The notes below the pieces were generated by a model, which saw nothing but the letters and a program-made list of their open reading frames with translations, had not been told where the DNA came from and did not search any database. Both the position numbers and the translations under genes were made by a program. Shown here one piece after another: positions 1 to 8,409 of a stretch of 64,000 bases of DNA. Position 1 is the stretch's first letter. Each line of letters opens with the position of its first letter. Source of the DNA: Micromonospora halotolerans (GTDB lineage: Bacteria; Actinomycetota; Actinomycetes; Mycobacteriales; Micromonosporaceae); contig NZ_CP134876.1 of assembly GCF_032108445.1 (NCBI RefSeq), positions 682,001 to 746,000 of the forward strand, written 5' to 3'.

Positions 1-90
1 GGCCGGGTCTGCGTGCTGCTGGAGGCCGCCGGCATCCAGGCGCCGAAGTACGGGCCGCGCGCCCCGATCCGCTCCTTCGCCGGCTACTGA
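1..90 (+). CDS. C-terminal end of an unidentified protein (partial)
   Basis: An open frame enters from the left edge and ends at a TGA at 88-90, giving the last 29 residues (ending RSFAGY). This is too little to name a family. The last 7 bp overlap the stop end of the convergent DUF1990 gene, so the two genes finish against each other with no room for a separate terminator. Confidence 0.6.
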   Translation, partial: GRVCVLLEAAGIQAPKYGPRAPIRSFAGY

Positions 91-605
91 CCCCGGGCGG
101 TCGCCTGATGGCCGGCGCAGAGCCGGCGCAGGGTCCGGCCGAGCCACCAGGCGTACGCCCGCTGGACGGCCCGGGTGAGCGGCCCGGCGGCGCGCACGTA
201 CCAGCGGGCCGGCCGGCTGAACGCGGTCACCTCGAACCAGACCCCGCCGGCGGTCCGGGTGACCAGGAACGCCTCCTCGCCGATCTCCGGGTGCCCGGGC
301 AGGGTGCCGTAGCCGAACCCGGCCCGGTCCGGCTCGTCGACCGTCCAGACCACCTCGGTCGGGCCCCAGACCCGCAGCGGGCCGACGCCCAGCCCCGGGG
401 TGACCCGCACGCCGGGGGCGGCACGCGGCGCGTCGGTCCGCATGACGACGCCGGCGGCCCGGTGCAGCCGCCAGCCGAGCACCGCGTCCGCCGCGGTCGG
501 GAAGCCGCCGTCGGGCAGCCGGACCCGGTGGCGCAGGTGGTCGTAGCCGGCCGGCAGGCGCCCGTCGCGGGTCGCGCCCACCTCGGGGTACGTCAGCTCG
601 GGCAC
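84..605 (-). CDS. DUF1990 family protein
   Basis: A 173-aa protein with the features of the DUF1990 family: an N-terminal LTYPEVGATR segment, a GYDHLRHR segment, and a central stretch ending in GYGTLPGHPEIGEEAF. Function is unknown; the family is usually a stand-alone, soluble, single-domain protein of about this length. I chose the GTG at 605 because family similarity begins immediately after it, although the frame stays open far upstream. It is divergent from the GNAT gene at 699, so 606-698 must hold both promoters. Confidence 0.85.
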   Translation of the reverse strand: MPELTYPEVGATRDGRLPAGYDHLRHRVRLPDGGFPTAADAVLGWRLHRAAGVVMRTDAPRAAPGVRVTPGLGVGPLRVWGPTEVVWTVDEPDRAGFGYGTLPGHPEIGEEAFLVTRTAGGVWFEVTAFSRPARWYVRAAGPLTRAVQRAYAWWLGRTLRRLCAGHQATARGQ

Positions 606-698
606 GTCGGCCTCCTCCTCGCGGAAACCCCGCCAGCGTACGGCCGGGCGGGGTGGCCCGCCCGGCGCCGGTGCGGCGGGCTGTGGTGGGCTTGTCGG

Positions 699-1205
699 GT
701 GACCGACCAGCTGACCGTCGCCCCGGCCGGTGTCGCGGACGCCGGCGAGATCCTCACGGTGCAGCGCGCCGCGTACCTGGTGGAGGCGCAGCGCTACCGC
801 GACCTGTTCCTGCCGCCGCTGACCGAGACCCTGGACGAGGTGCGCGCCGCCCTGGCCGGGCCCACCGTGGTGCTGGCCGCCCGGCTCGGGCCCCGCCTCG
901 TCGGCTCGGTACGCGCCCGCGTCGACGGCGACACCGCCCACGTCGGCCGGCTCTCGGTCGCCCCGGACCAGCAGGGACGGGGCATCGGTGGCCGGCTGCT
1001 GACCGCGGTGGAGGCCGCGTGCGCCGGTCGGGTGGCCCGGTTCGCCCTGTTCACCGGCGCGGAGAGCGCCGAGAACCTGGGCCTGTACGCGCGGCGCGGC
1101 TACCGGGTCGTCACGCACCGGCCGGACGAGAACGGCAACCGCCTGGCGGTGCTGGAGAAGGTGGTCGCGCCCGGCGGGGTCAGCCCTGCTCGCAGCGGCG
1201 CCTGA
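699..1205 (+). CDS. GNAT family N-acetyltransferase
   Basis: A 168-aa protein with the GNAT fold. The acetyl-CoA binding motif is seen as VAPDQQGRGIGGRLL (roughly residues 86-100), followed by a C-terminal GLYARRGYRVV strand-turn typical of the family. It should transfer an acetyl group to an unknown amine substrate. The GTG at 699 is preferred because the first beta strand (QLTVAPAG) follows directly. Its last 26 bp overlap the convergent SRPBCC gene. Confidence 0.85.
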   Translation: MTDQLTVAPAGVADAGEILTVQRAAYLVEAQRYRDLFLPPLTETLDEVRAALAGPTVVLAARLGPRLVGSVRARVDGDTAHVGRLSVAPDQQGRGIGGRLLTAVEAACAGRVARFALFTGAESAENLGLYARRGYRVVTHRPDENGNRLAVLEKVVAPGGVSPARSGA

Positions 1206-1602
1206 GCCCGTCGGCCTCCTGCCGCAGGTAGCGGCGGATGGTCCGGCCGGCGAGCAGCCCGACGAGCCCGGCCAGCGGGCCGGTCTGGGCCATCACCAGC
1301 TCGGCGCGGACCCGCCCGTCGGCCAGCGGGACGAGCCGGTGCTCGCCGCGGCTGTGCACGCCCGGGCTGTCGGACTCCCAGACGAAGAGGTGCGGCGGGT
1401 CGAACTCGGTGACCCGCCAGACCGCCGGGCGTAGCCGGGGCTGCGCCAGCCGGGCCGTCGCCCCGAGGGTGAGCGGCCCGGGCTCCTGCCGCCGGGCGGA
1501 GGTCACCGAGGGGGTCCACTCCGGCCAGCGCTCCACGTCGGTCTGCACCGCCCAGACCCGGTCGACGTCGGCGGCGATCTCGACGGACTCGACGAAGCGC
1601 AT
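1180..1602 (-). CDS. SRPBCC (polyketide cyclase/START-like) protein
   Basis: A 140-aa single-domain protein of the SRPBCC superfamily. It opens with MRFVESVEIAADVDRVW and has the WPEWTPSV helix-loop typical of polyketide_cyc-type members, ending in an amphipathic C-terminal helix. Such proteins bind hydrophobic ligands in a deep cavity; the ligand cannot be inferred. A GGGAGGGGAG Shine-Dalgarno precedes the ATG, and a TAGCCT -10-like box lies at 1633-1638 on the same strand, predicting a short leader. Confidence 0.85.
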   Translation of the reverse strand: MRFVESVEIAADVDRVWAVQTDVERWPEWTPSVTSARRQEPGPLTLGATARLAQPRLRPAVWRVTEFDPPHLFVWESDSPGVHSRGEHRLVPLADGRVRAELVMAQTGPLAGLVGLLAGRTIRRYLRQEADGLRRRCEQG

Positions 1603-1667
1603 GCCGCTCCCCTCCCTGACGTGATCAGGGTCAGGCTACGCCGGGGATCGACCGCGGGTGATCCCGG

Positions 1668-1880
1668 TCAGGCCGCCTCGCGGAGGTCGGCCAGGCCGAC
1701 CGGGGCGTACCGGCGGAGCAGCAGCTCCAGCTCGGCCACGGAGGCCACCTCGCCGACGACGTTCGCGCCGCCGCCGTGCTCGGCCGGGTAGCGGTGCACG
1801 AGCCGGTAGCGGTAGCGCCCGCGGATCAGCTCCACGCTGACCCGCCAGCGACCGCAGCATCCGCAGCTCCACTCCGGCAC
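1668..1880 (-). CDS. small hypothetical protein with CGCCGRW motif
   Basis: A 70-aa protein starting VPEWSCGCCGRW at a GTG (1880). The open frame continues about 24 codons upstream, but that part is low-complexity Pro/Arg and unlikely to be real. The adjacent cysteines (CGCCG) near the N-terminus could hold a metal or be redox active. The rest looks like a small alpha/beta domain ending ELELLLRRYAPVGLADLREAA. I do not recognise the family. It stands alone, divergent from the DNA ligase gene. Confidence 0.6.
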   Translation of the reverse strand: MPEWSCGCCGRWRVSVELIRGRYRYRLVHRYPAEHGGGANVVGEVASVAELELLLRRYAPVGLADLREAA

Positions 1881-2015
1881 GCCGCGACCGTAGCGCTGAC
1901 CTGCGGTTTCACCATCCGGGCGCGGGTGACGAACGGGACCGGGACGGGACACGCCGCCCGGCGGCGCCGGTGATCCGGCTCACCACCGTCGGTGGGGTCT
2001 GATTGACTGGTCGCC

Positions 2016-3128
2016 GTGGACCTGCCGATCAATCCGCCGGTCGAGCCGATGCTGGCGAAGAGCGTGCCCCAACTGCCCACCGATCCCGGCCTGACCTACG
2101 AACCCAAGTGGGACGGCTTCCGCTGCATCATCTTCCGCGACGGCGACGAGGTCGAGTTGGCCAGCCGCGGCGGCAAGACGATGACCCGCTACTTCCCGGA
2201 GGTGGTCGAGCAGGCGCGCCGCCAGCTCCCGGAGCGGTGCGCGGTCGACGGCGAGCTGATCGTGATCCGCCGGGACGGCCCCGGCGGCAAGCCTCGGCTC
2301 GACTTCGAGCTGCTCGCCCAGCGGATCCACCCGGCCGCCTCCCGGGTGAAGCTGCTCGCCGAGACCACCCCGGCCGACTTCGTCGCCTTCGACCTGCTCG
2401 CCCTCGACGACGAGCTGCTGACCGACCGGCCCTACCCGGAGCGCCGGGGCCGCCTGGAGAAGGCGCTGGCCAAGGTCCGCCCGCCGGTGCACGTCACCCA
2501 GGTGACCACCGACCCGGAGACGGCCCGGCGCTGGTTCGACGTGTTCGAGGGGGCGGGGCTGGACGGGCTCATCGTCAAGCCGGCCGACCTGCCCTACGAG
2601 CCGGGCAAGCGGCTGATGTTCAAGGTCAAGCACGCGCGCACCGCCGACGCCGTGGTGGCCGGGTTCCGCTGGCACAAGTCCGGCCCGGTGGTCGGCTCGC
2701 TGCTGCTCGGCCTCTACGACGACGCCGGGGTGCTGCACCACATCGGGGTCAGCTCCTCGTTCACGGCGGCCCGCCGCAAGGAGTTGCTGGACGAGCTGGA
2801 GCCCTACCGGGAGGTCGGCGGCGACCACCCGTGGGTGCACGGCGACCACGAGCGGGGGCAGCGCATCCCGGGCGGGGTGAGCCGGTGGACCGGCGGCAAG
2901 AACCTGGAGTGGGAGCCGCTACGCCCGGAGCTGGTGGTCGAGGTGGGCTACGACGCCATGGAGGGCGACCGGCTGCGGCACACCGCCCAGTTCGTCCGCT
3001 GGCGTCCCGACCGCGATCCCCGCTCCTGCACCTACGAGCAGCTGGAGCGCCCGATCCGCTACGACGTCGACGAGGTGCTCCGGGGGGACCCGGCGGCAAC
3101 CGCCGGCGAGGGGACGGGCCGGGCGTAG
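2016..3128 (+). CDS. ligC: ATP-dependent DNA ligase, LigC type
   Basis: A 370-aa ligase consisting of an adenylation domain and an OB-fold only. Motif I is EPKWDGFRC with the adenylated lysine at about residue 31. Later motifs include VDGELIVI, FVAFDLLALD, GLIVKPADLPYEPGKR and the FKVKH motif V lysines. A C-terminal OB region ends near residue 345. It lacks the nuclease and polymerase domains of LigD. Mycobacterial LigC enzymes of this size act as accessory ligases in non-homologous end joining or base excision repair. GTG start at 2016; a TTGACT sits where a -10 box would be 7 bp upstream. Confidence 0.93.
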   Translation: MDLPINPPVEPMLAKSVPQLPTDPGLTYEPKWDGFRCIIFRDGDEVELASRGGKTMTRYFPEVVEQARRQLPERCAVDGELIVIRRDGPGGKPRLDFELLAQRIHPAASRVKLLAETTPADFVAFDLLALDDELLTDRPYPERRGRLEKALAKVRPPVHVTQVTTDPETARRWFDVFEGAGLDGLIVKPADLPYEPGKRLMFKVKHARTADAVVAGFRWHKSGPVVGSLLLGLYDDAGVLHHIGVSSSFTAARRKELLDELEPYREVGGDHPWVHGDHERGQRIPGGVSRWTGGKNLEWEPLRPELVVEVGYDAMEGDRLRHTAQFVRWRPDRDPRSCTYEQLERPIRYDVDEVLRGDPAATAGEGTGRA

Positions 3129-3162
3129 CCTGGCGGTCCACACGATCATGGAGGGCTCCCAC

Positions 3163-4749
3163 GTGACCCGCTTCTCCGTCCGGCTCCGCCGCCGGCCCAC
3201 CCTGGCCGGGTTCCTCGCGGCGCTGGTGCTCACGGCCGGCTGCACGCTGCCGGCGTTCGCCCCGCGGGCCGAGAGCCAGGGCGAGGCGGCCGCGCCGGGC
3301 AGCGCGCCGACCTGGCGGCCCTGCCCGGAGGTGCCGGACGAGCTGGTCGGGCGGGGCGCGACGGGCATGCGCTACGACTGCGCCCGGATCGCCGTCCCCC
3401 GCAACTGGGGCACCGGCGCGACGACCGGCGCGACCGCCGGTCCGGGCGCCGGGGAGACCTTCGAGATCGCCTTGATCCGCATCCGGTCGGACAAGCAGCG
3501 CGACCGGATCGGGTCGCTGGTGGTGAACCCGGGCGGGCCCGGCGCGTCGGGCGTGGACACCGCGGTCTACCTGTCCTTCGGGCCGGGGTTCGGCGGGCTG
3601 CCGGCCGAGGTGACCGACCGGTTCGACATCGTCGGCTTCGACCCGCGCGGGGTGGCCCGGTCCAGCCCGGTGAAGTGCATCTCCGACGCCGACCTGGACG
3701 CCAGCTTCGGCTACGACCCCGACCCGGAGAGCCAGGCGTCCTTCGACGGCTTCGTGGACCTCAACCGGCGGATCGGCCAGCGGTGCGGCGCGAAGTACGG
3801 CGCCCAGCTCCCGCTCTACGGCACCGAGCAGGCCGCGCGGGACATGGACGCGGTGCGCGCGGCCGTCGGCGACGACAAGCTGACCTACCTCGGCTACTCC
3901 TACGGCACCCTGCTCGGCGCGACCTACGCCCAGCTCTACCCGCAGCGGGTGCGGGCGCTGGTGCTCGACGGGGCGGTGGATCCGCGGCAGAAGCTCATGG
4001 CCGGCTCGGAGAGTCAGGCGAAGGGCTTCGAGCGGGCGTTCGACAACTTCGCCCGCTGGTGCGCGGCGAACGCCGGTCGCTGCCCGATCGCGCCCGACGC
4101 GCGGGCCGCCGTGACCACGGCCATCGACAAGGCCAGGGTCTCTCCGGTGCGCGGCCGGGACGGGCGGGAGGCCACCGCCGGCTGGGTGTTCTACGCGGTC
4201 ATCTCCTCCCTCTACACCGAGCAGGGCTGGCAGGAGCTGGCCCGGTCGGTCGACGCGTTGCAGGGCGGCGACCCGAGCGGCGTGTTCAAGCTGGCCGACG
4301 CGTACGCGGGCCGCGAGGACGACGGGCACTACTCCAACATGTTCGACGCGAACATGGCGGTGAACTGCGCCGACGAGACCGAGAAGCCGACCCGGGAGCG
4401 GATCCGGTCGGTCCAGTCGCAGTGGCGGCAGAAGTACCCGCTGTTCGGCCCGGCGCTGGCGGTCGGGATGCTCGGCTGCGTGGAGTGGCCCGGCGGGCGG
4501 GACCCGTACCCGACCGGGAAGGCGGCGGGTGCCCCGCCGATCCTGGTGGTCGGCACCACCGGCGACCCGGCCACGCCCTACGAGCAGACCGCCGCGCTGG
4601 CCTCGATGCTGGGCGTCGGCCGGGTGCTCACCTGGGAGGGCGAGGGGCACACGGCCTATCCGCAGACCGCCTGCGTGACGGGGGCCGTCGACGCCTACCT
4701 GGTCTCGCTCACCGTCCCCCGGGAGGGGCTGCGCTGCCCCGCCCGGTGA
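3163..4749 (+). CDS. secreted TAP-like alpha/beta-hydrolase lipoprotein (tripeptidyl aminopeptidase family)
   Basis: A 528-aa alpha/beta-hydrolase with a lipoprotein signal: positively charged N-terminus, hydrophobic stretch, lipobox LTAGC with the modified cysteine at about residue 27. The nucleophile elbow is GYSYG (Ser about 246). The C-terminal TAP-like domain carries GTTGDPATPY (acid) and GEGHTAY (histidine). Members of this family release N-terminal tripeptides. The GTG at 3163 follows a GGAGGG at 3150-3155 with proper spacing; the upstream in-frame ATG (3148) leaves no RBS. A TAGCCT -10-like box overlaps the ligC stop codon. Probably the equivalent of M. tuberculosis Rv2672. Confidence 0.9.
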   Translation: MTRFSVRLRRRPTLAGFLAALVLTAGCTLPAFAPRAESQGEAAAPGSAPTWRPCPEVPDELVGRGATGMRYDCARIAVPRNWGTGATTGATAGPGAGETFEIALIRIRSDKQRDRIGSLVVNPGGPGASGVDTAVYLSFGPGFGGLPAEVTDRFDIVGFDPRGVARSSPVKCISDADLDASFGYDPDPESQASFDGFVDLNRRIGQRCGAKYGAQLPLYGTEQAARDMDAVRAAVGDDKLTYLGYSYGTLLGATYAQLYPQRVRALVLDGAVDPRQKLMAGSESQAKGFERAFDNFARWCAANAGRCPIAPDARAAVTTAIDKARVSPVRGRDGREATAGWVFYAVISSLYTEQGWQELARSVDALQGGDPSGVFKLADAYAGREDDGHYSNMFDANMAVNCADETEKPTRERIRSVQSQWRQKYPLFGPALAVGMLGCVEWPGGRDPYPTGKAAGAPPILVVGTTGDPATPYEQTAALASMLGVGRVLTWEGEGHTAYPQTACVTGAVDAYLVSLTVPREGLRCPAR

Positions 4750-4764
4750 CGGTGCGCGGGCCGG

Positions 4765-6039
4765 TCAGCCGGCCGCCGGGGGCGTCCAGTCGAGCGGCAG
4801 GTGCCCGATGCGGACCCGCTGCGGGTGGTCGCCGACCGGCACGCTGGCCACCTTCTGCCCGGTGGCGAAGCTGATCGCGGTGACCCGGTCGGCGCCGGAC
4901 TCGGAGATGACGCAGTCCCGGCCGTCCCCGCTGACCGTGGCCCAGTACGGCTTGCTGGCCGGCACCAGGGTCCCCTCGCGCAGGGTGGCCCGGTCGACGA
5001 CGGTGGCGTAGTCGTCCATGGTGCCGGCGACGCAGAGCCGGGCGCCGTCCGGGCTGACCGACAGGCCGTGGTGCCGCGAGTCGTTCACCCAGGTGGTGCG
5101 GTCCTCGCTGGTGGCGGGGTTCTTCGGCAGGGTGGCGACCCGGGTGACGCGGTCGGTGGCGACGTCGTACTCGACCAGGCCGTTGAAGAACGAGACCTGG
5201 AAGTAGAGCCGGCTCCCGTCCGGGGTGAAGACCGCCGGGCGGACCGCGTCGGAGAGGTCGCGGCGACCGGCGGCATCCAGCCGCGACCGCATGTCGATCA
5301 CCTTCACCACGCCGAAGGTGGTGGTGTCGGCGACGGTGATCCGCCGGTCGCCCTTGGTCCAGTCGAGCCAGGGGGCGTCCAGGTCGGTGTTCACCTCGCC
5401 GATGGACATGTTCCACAGCAGCCGGCCGCCGTCGGTGAAGATGTTCTCGTGCGGCTTGTCCCCGGTGGGGAAGGAGCCGACCTGCTGGCCGGTGCGGATG
5501 TCGAGCACGTGCACGGTGTTGCCGGTGGAGGCCGACACGGCCACCCGGCTGCCGTCCGGTGACACGGCCATGTGGTCGGCGCGGTAGCCGGAGACCGCGA
5601 AGCGCCAGCGGATCTGGCCGGTGGCCAGGTCGATGGAGACGACGTCGGCGAAGCTGGGCCGGGACACCACCAGGGCGGTGCCGTCCGGCGTGGTGTACAT
5701 GTCGTCGACGAGCTGGTCGTGGCCCTCCCCCGGGCCCTGCCGGATGCCGAGGAAGAACGCCAGCCGGATCGGGTTCAGGTAGATCTCGCGCAGCCGCTCG
5801 GTCCGGTCCGGGACCACGTTGATCCGGCCGAGCCGCGCGTAGTCGCCGCGGGACCGGATGACGTCGGCCGTGCCCTCCCAGTTGTTGCCGACGAACATCA
5901 CCTCCTGCAGGCCGGCGGCGGCCGCGGCGGGGCGGGGTGCCGCCGCCGGGGCCGGCACGGCCAGGGCGAGGGCGGCCAGCGCCGCGAGGGCGGCGCGGCG
6001 GCCGCGGCGACGGGGCGGGCGGGTCGGGGCGGGAGTCAT
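4765..6039 (-). CDS. secreted YncE/YVTN-type beta-propeller protein
   Basis: A 424-aa protein with a signal peptide of about 42 residues (Arg-rich start, long Ala/Leu core, AAA cleavage region) followed by a single beta-propeller. Repeats of the form SPDGSRVAVS, TPDGSRLYF and SPDGARLCVAG mark successive blades, and VASVPVGDHPQRVRIG closes it. Such propellers usually bind partners rather than catalyse; the substrate is unknown. An AGGAGG Shine-Dalgarno precedes the ATG at 6039. It is divergent from a PucR-type regulator, with a palindrome between them (6094-6111), which suggests control by that regulator. Confidence 0.85.
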   Translation of the reverse strand: MTPAPTRPPRRRGRRAALAALAALALAVPAPAAAPRPAAAAAGLQEVMFVGNNWEGTADVIRSRGDYARLGRINVVPDRTERLREIYLNPIRLAFFLGIRQGPGEGHDQLVDDMYTTPDGTALVVSRPSFADVVSIDLATGQIRWRFAVSGYRADHMAVSPDGSRVAVSASTGNTVHVLDIRTGQQVGSFPTGDKPHENIFTDGGRLLWNMSIGEVNTDLDAPWLDWTKGDRRITVADTTTFGVVKVIDMRSRLDAAGRRDLSDAVRPAVFTPDGSRLYFQVSFFNGLVEYDVATDRVTRVATLPKNPATSEDRTTWVNDSRHHGLSVSPDGARLCVAGTMDDYATVVDRATLREGTLVPASKPYWATVSGDGRDCVISESGADRVTAISFATGQKVASVPVGDHPQRVRIGHLPLDWTPPAAG

Positions 6040-6093
6040 GGACGCCTCCTGGTGGCGGGTTGCGACATCAACGTTTCTCTCTGCGCCGGGCGG

Positions 6094-6111
6094 TGTTACC
6101 TTGCGGTAACA
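6094..6111. promoter_or_regulatory. candidate operator between divergent genes
   Basis: The sequence tGTTACC-ttgc-GGTAACa is a perfect inverted repeat with 7-bp arms and a 4-bp centre. It lies 55 bp upstream of the propeller ATG (minus) and 100 bp upstream of the regulator ATG (plus). Its position in the only gap between a regulator and its divergent neighbour suggests an autoregulatory binding site. This is inference from symmetry and location. Confidence 0.5.
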
Positions 6112-6211
6112 ATCAGGAGAGCAACCCGCCGGCCGCACCGGATAGGGACCGGACGCCAACGCCCGGCCGGCCCGGTTGTGCCGCGACGACAACGGGAGGC
6201 GGCGGAAGCCG

Positions 6212-7360
6212 ATGACCCGGACCGGGAGCGCACCTTCCTTCGGCGCGCTGCTGCGCGACCTGGCCGCCGACCCGGTCGCCGTAGGGGAGGTGGTCGGGGC
6301 CGCCCGCGCGCACTCCCCCGAGGTGGCCCGGCTCCCGCCCGCGGAGGTCCACCGCCAGGTTGTCCTCCTGCTCACCAGCGGGCTCGGCGCGCTGGAGCGG
6401 CGGGAGGACCCGGGTGAGCGCGACTTCACCGAGGCGCGCCGACTGGGCGCCGACCGGGCCGCGCAGGGTGTCTCCGTGGCGGGGCTGCTGTGCGGCGTGC
6501 AGGGCGGTCGGGACCGGGCCGTGGAGCTGGTGGTCCGGCACGGGCGGGCGGCGGGGATCCCCGACGAGGTGCTGCTGGAGGGGCTGCTCACCATCGGCCG
6601 GTACGCCGCGGCCGTGGAACGCGCCGTGGTCGACGGTCACCGGGCGGCCGAGCGCGAGCTGGCCGCCACCGGCGCGCCGGCCCGCGCCCGGCTGCTGCGC
6701 CGGCTGCTGCTGGGCGGGCCGGCGGGCGTGCCGCCGGCCGAGCTGGCCCGGTTCGGGCTGCGCCCGGACGGGCGCTACCACTGCCTCGTGGCCGAGCAGC
6801 CCGACCCGGTCCGGGCGCACGCGCTGCACCGGCAGTTCGCCGGGTGCGGCGGGGTGCTCGGCACGGTCGAGGACCGGCTGGCCGGTCTCACCCCCCGGCT
6901 CCCGGCCGCCGGCCCGGTCGACCTGCTGGTGGTGGTCGCCCCGGTCCGGCCGCTGGACCGGACCCCGGCCATGTACGCGCTCTGCGCGGCCGCCCTGCGC
7001 ACGGCGGCGCACCGGCGGCTGCGCGGCCTGCACCTGGTGACGGACCTCGCCGTCCCGACCGCGCTGGCCGCCCAGCCGGCCCTCGCCGAGCTGCTCCGGG
7101 GCGTGCTGCTCGGCGGCCTCGACCCGGCCGACGAGTTCCACCGGGAGCTGGCCACGACCGCGCTGGCCTGGCTGGACCACGGCCAGCGGCTGGACCAGAC
7201 CGCCGCCGGACTGCACGTCCACCCGAACACCGTGCGCTACCGGCTGCGCCGGCTGCGGGAGCTCACCGGCGGGCCGCCGGTCGAGGAGGGCGCGCGGTGC
7301 CCGGTACCGGAGACCGTCCGCTGGTGGTGGGCGCTGCGTACCTGGCTCGACCGGCCCTGA
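6212..7360 (+). CDS. PucR/CdaR-type transcriptional regulator
   Basis: A 382-aa regulator. The C-terminal helix-turn-helix of the PucR family (HTH_30) is clear: LDQTAAGLHVHPNTVRYRL, about residues 330-350. A GGDEF-like CdaR middle region (about 150-260) precedes it, and the first 140 residues are helical and probably sense a ligand. The ATG at 6212 follows GGGAGG at 6194-6199; a possible upstream start at 6176 has no RBS. It probably controls the divergent secreted propeller and itself through the palindrome at 6094-6111. The effector is unknown. Confidence 0.85.
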   Translation: MTRTGSAPSFGALLRDLAADPVAVGEVVGAARAHSPEVARLPPAEVHRQVVLLLTSGLGALERREDPGERDFTEARRLGADRAAQGVSVAGLLCGVQGGRDRAVELVVRHGRAAGIPDEVLLEGLLTIGRYAAAVERAVVDGHRAAERELAATGAPARARLLRRLLLGGPAGVPPAELARFGLRPDGRYHCLVAEQPDPVRAHALHRQFAGCGGVLGTVEDRLAGLTPRLPAAGPVDLLVVVAPVRPLDRTPAMYALCAAALRTAAHRRLRGLHLVTDLAVPTALAAQPALAELLRGVLLGGLDPADEFHRELATTALAWLDHGQRLDQTAAGLHVHPNTVRYRLRRLRELTGGPPVEEGARCPVPETVRWWWALRTWLDRP

Positions 7361-7373
7361 CGGCCGGCCGTGC

Positions 7374-7865
7374 TCACCGGGTCCGGCGGCGCCGGCGCCG
7401 TCGTTCCCAGGGCGGGGTCGGGCTGGCCGGTTCGGGGCGTCCCAGCTCGGGCACCTCGATGCCCTGCCGGGCGGCCATCTCCTCCACCAGCGCCCGCAGG
7501 CGCCGCACGTCCGCCTTCAGCTCCTCCTGCTCGGCGTGCTCGAAGGCGTCGTCGTCCACGATCAGCCGGCTGGCGAAGTGTGCGGTGATCAGCGGGATGA
7601 CCAGCAGCACCATGGTGGAGATGAGCAGCGCGGCGAGGAAGCGCCCGGCGAGGGAGGTCGGGGAGATGTCGCCGTAGCCGACGGTGGACGCGGTCACCAC
7701 GGCCCACCAGATCGAGTCCGCCGCGTTCTTGTGCTCGGCCTGGCTGTACAGCACGCCGGCCACCATGATCATGAGCAGGTACGAGGTGATCAGCGTGCGG
7801 GGCGAGTTGGCGAACCAGACCAGGCCCCGGTAGATCCACCGGAACGGCAGCAGCAGGTCGTCCAT
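7374..7865 (-). CDS. two-TM potassium channel family protein
   Basis: A 163-aa ion channel subunit with two membrane helices flanking a pore loop that carries the K+ selectivity filter TVGYGD (about residues 60-65). A C-terminal cytoplasmic tail follows (EEELKADVRRLRALVEEMAARQG), predicted as a coiled coil that could drive tetramerisation, and ends in a basic Arg-rich tract. No RCK domain is attached. Start is the ATG at 7865; a second ATG at 7874 would add three residues. Convergent with the PucR gene, 13 bp apart. Confidence 0.9.
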   Translation of the reverse strand: MDDLLLPFRWIYRGLVWFANSPRTLITSYLLMIMVAGVLYSQAEHKNAADSIWWAVVTASTVGYGDISPTSLAGRFLAALLISTMVLLVIPLITAHFASRLIVDDDAFEHAEQEELKADVRRLRALVEEMAARQGIEVPELGRPEPASPTPPWERRRRRRRTR

Positions 7866-7938
7866 GGCGCACATGCTGCCCGGTGCCGGCAACCGGCGCG
7901 ACCGCATCGCCGGGCGTGACTGTGCGAGGCTGCCCGGC

Positions 7939-8391
7939 ATGACCGACGTGATCTTCCGGGAGGCCGTCCGGGCCGACCTGCCCGCCGTCATCGCCCTGCT
8001 CGCCGACGACGTGCTCGGCAAGGCCCGCGACTTCACCGAGGTGGACGAGGCGTACGAGCGGGCGTTCGCCGCCATCGACGCCGACCCGCGCAACCACCTG
8101 GTCGTCGCGGAGACCGGCGGCGAACTGGTCGGCTGCATGCAGATCACCTACATCCCGGGGCTGGGCCGGCACGGCGCCGAGCGGTCCCTCATCGAGTCGG
8201 TCCGGGTCCGCTCCGACCTGCGCGGCCGGGGGCTGGGCCGGGAGATGATGGTGTGGGCGATCGACCGGGCCCGGGAGCGGGGCTGCGCGCTGGTGCAGCT
8301 CACCACCGACAAGAGCCGCGCCGACGCGCACCGCTTCTACCGCAACCTCGGCTTCGTGGCCAGCCACGAGGGCATGAAGCTGGCCCTCTGA
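7939..8391 (+). CDS. GNAT family N-acetyltransferase
   Basis: A 150-aa GNAT enzyme. The acetyl-CoA motif appears as VRVRSDLRGRGLGREMM and the C-terminal motif as AHRFYRNLGFVASHEG. The length and the LTTDKSRADAHRFY segment fit the single-domain aminoglycoside/peptide-acetyltransferase-like group, though the substrate cannot be told. ATG at 7939 is the first plausible start. It is divergent from the K+ channel gene and followed closely by a small membrane protein gene. Confidence 0.88.
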   Translation: MTDVIFREAVRADLPAVIALLADDVLGKARDFTEVDEAYERAFAAIDADPRNHLVVAETGGELVGCMQITYIPGLGRHGAERSLIESVRVRSDLRGRGLGREMMVWAIDRARERGCALVQLTTDKSRADAHRFYRNLGFVASHEGMKLAL

Positions 8392-8396
8392 CGAGG

Positions 8397-8402
8397 TAGC
8401 TT
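8397..8402 (+). promoter_or_regulatory. candidate -10 box for a leaderless transcript
   Basis: TAGCTT lies 7 bp before the ATG at 8410, so transcription would begin at or next to the start codon. There is no Shine-Dalgarno sequence, in keeping with a leaderless mRNA. Confidence 0.4.
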
Positions 8403-8409
8403 GGCGGCG

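Noticed and set aside
2004..2009. TTGACT as a -35 box for ligC
   Set aside because: It lies just 7 bp from the start codon, which is -10 territory. It deviates from TAnnnT, so it is not listed as a promoter.
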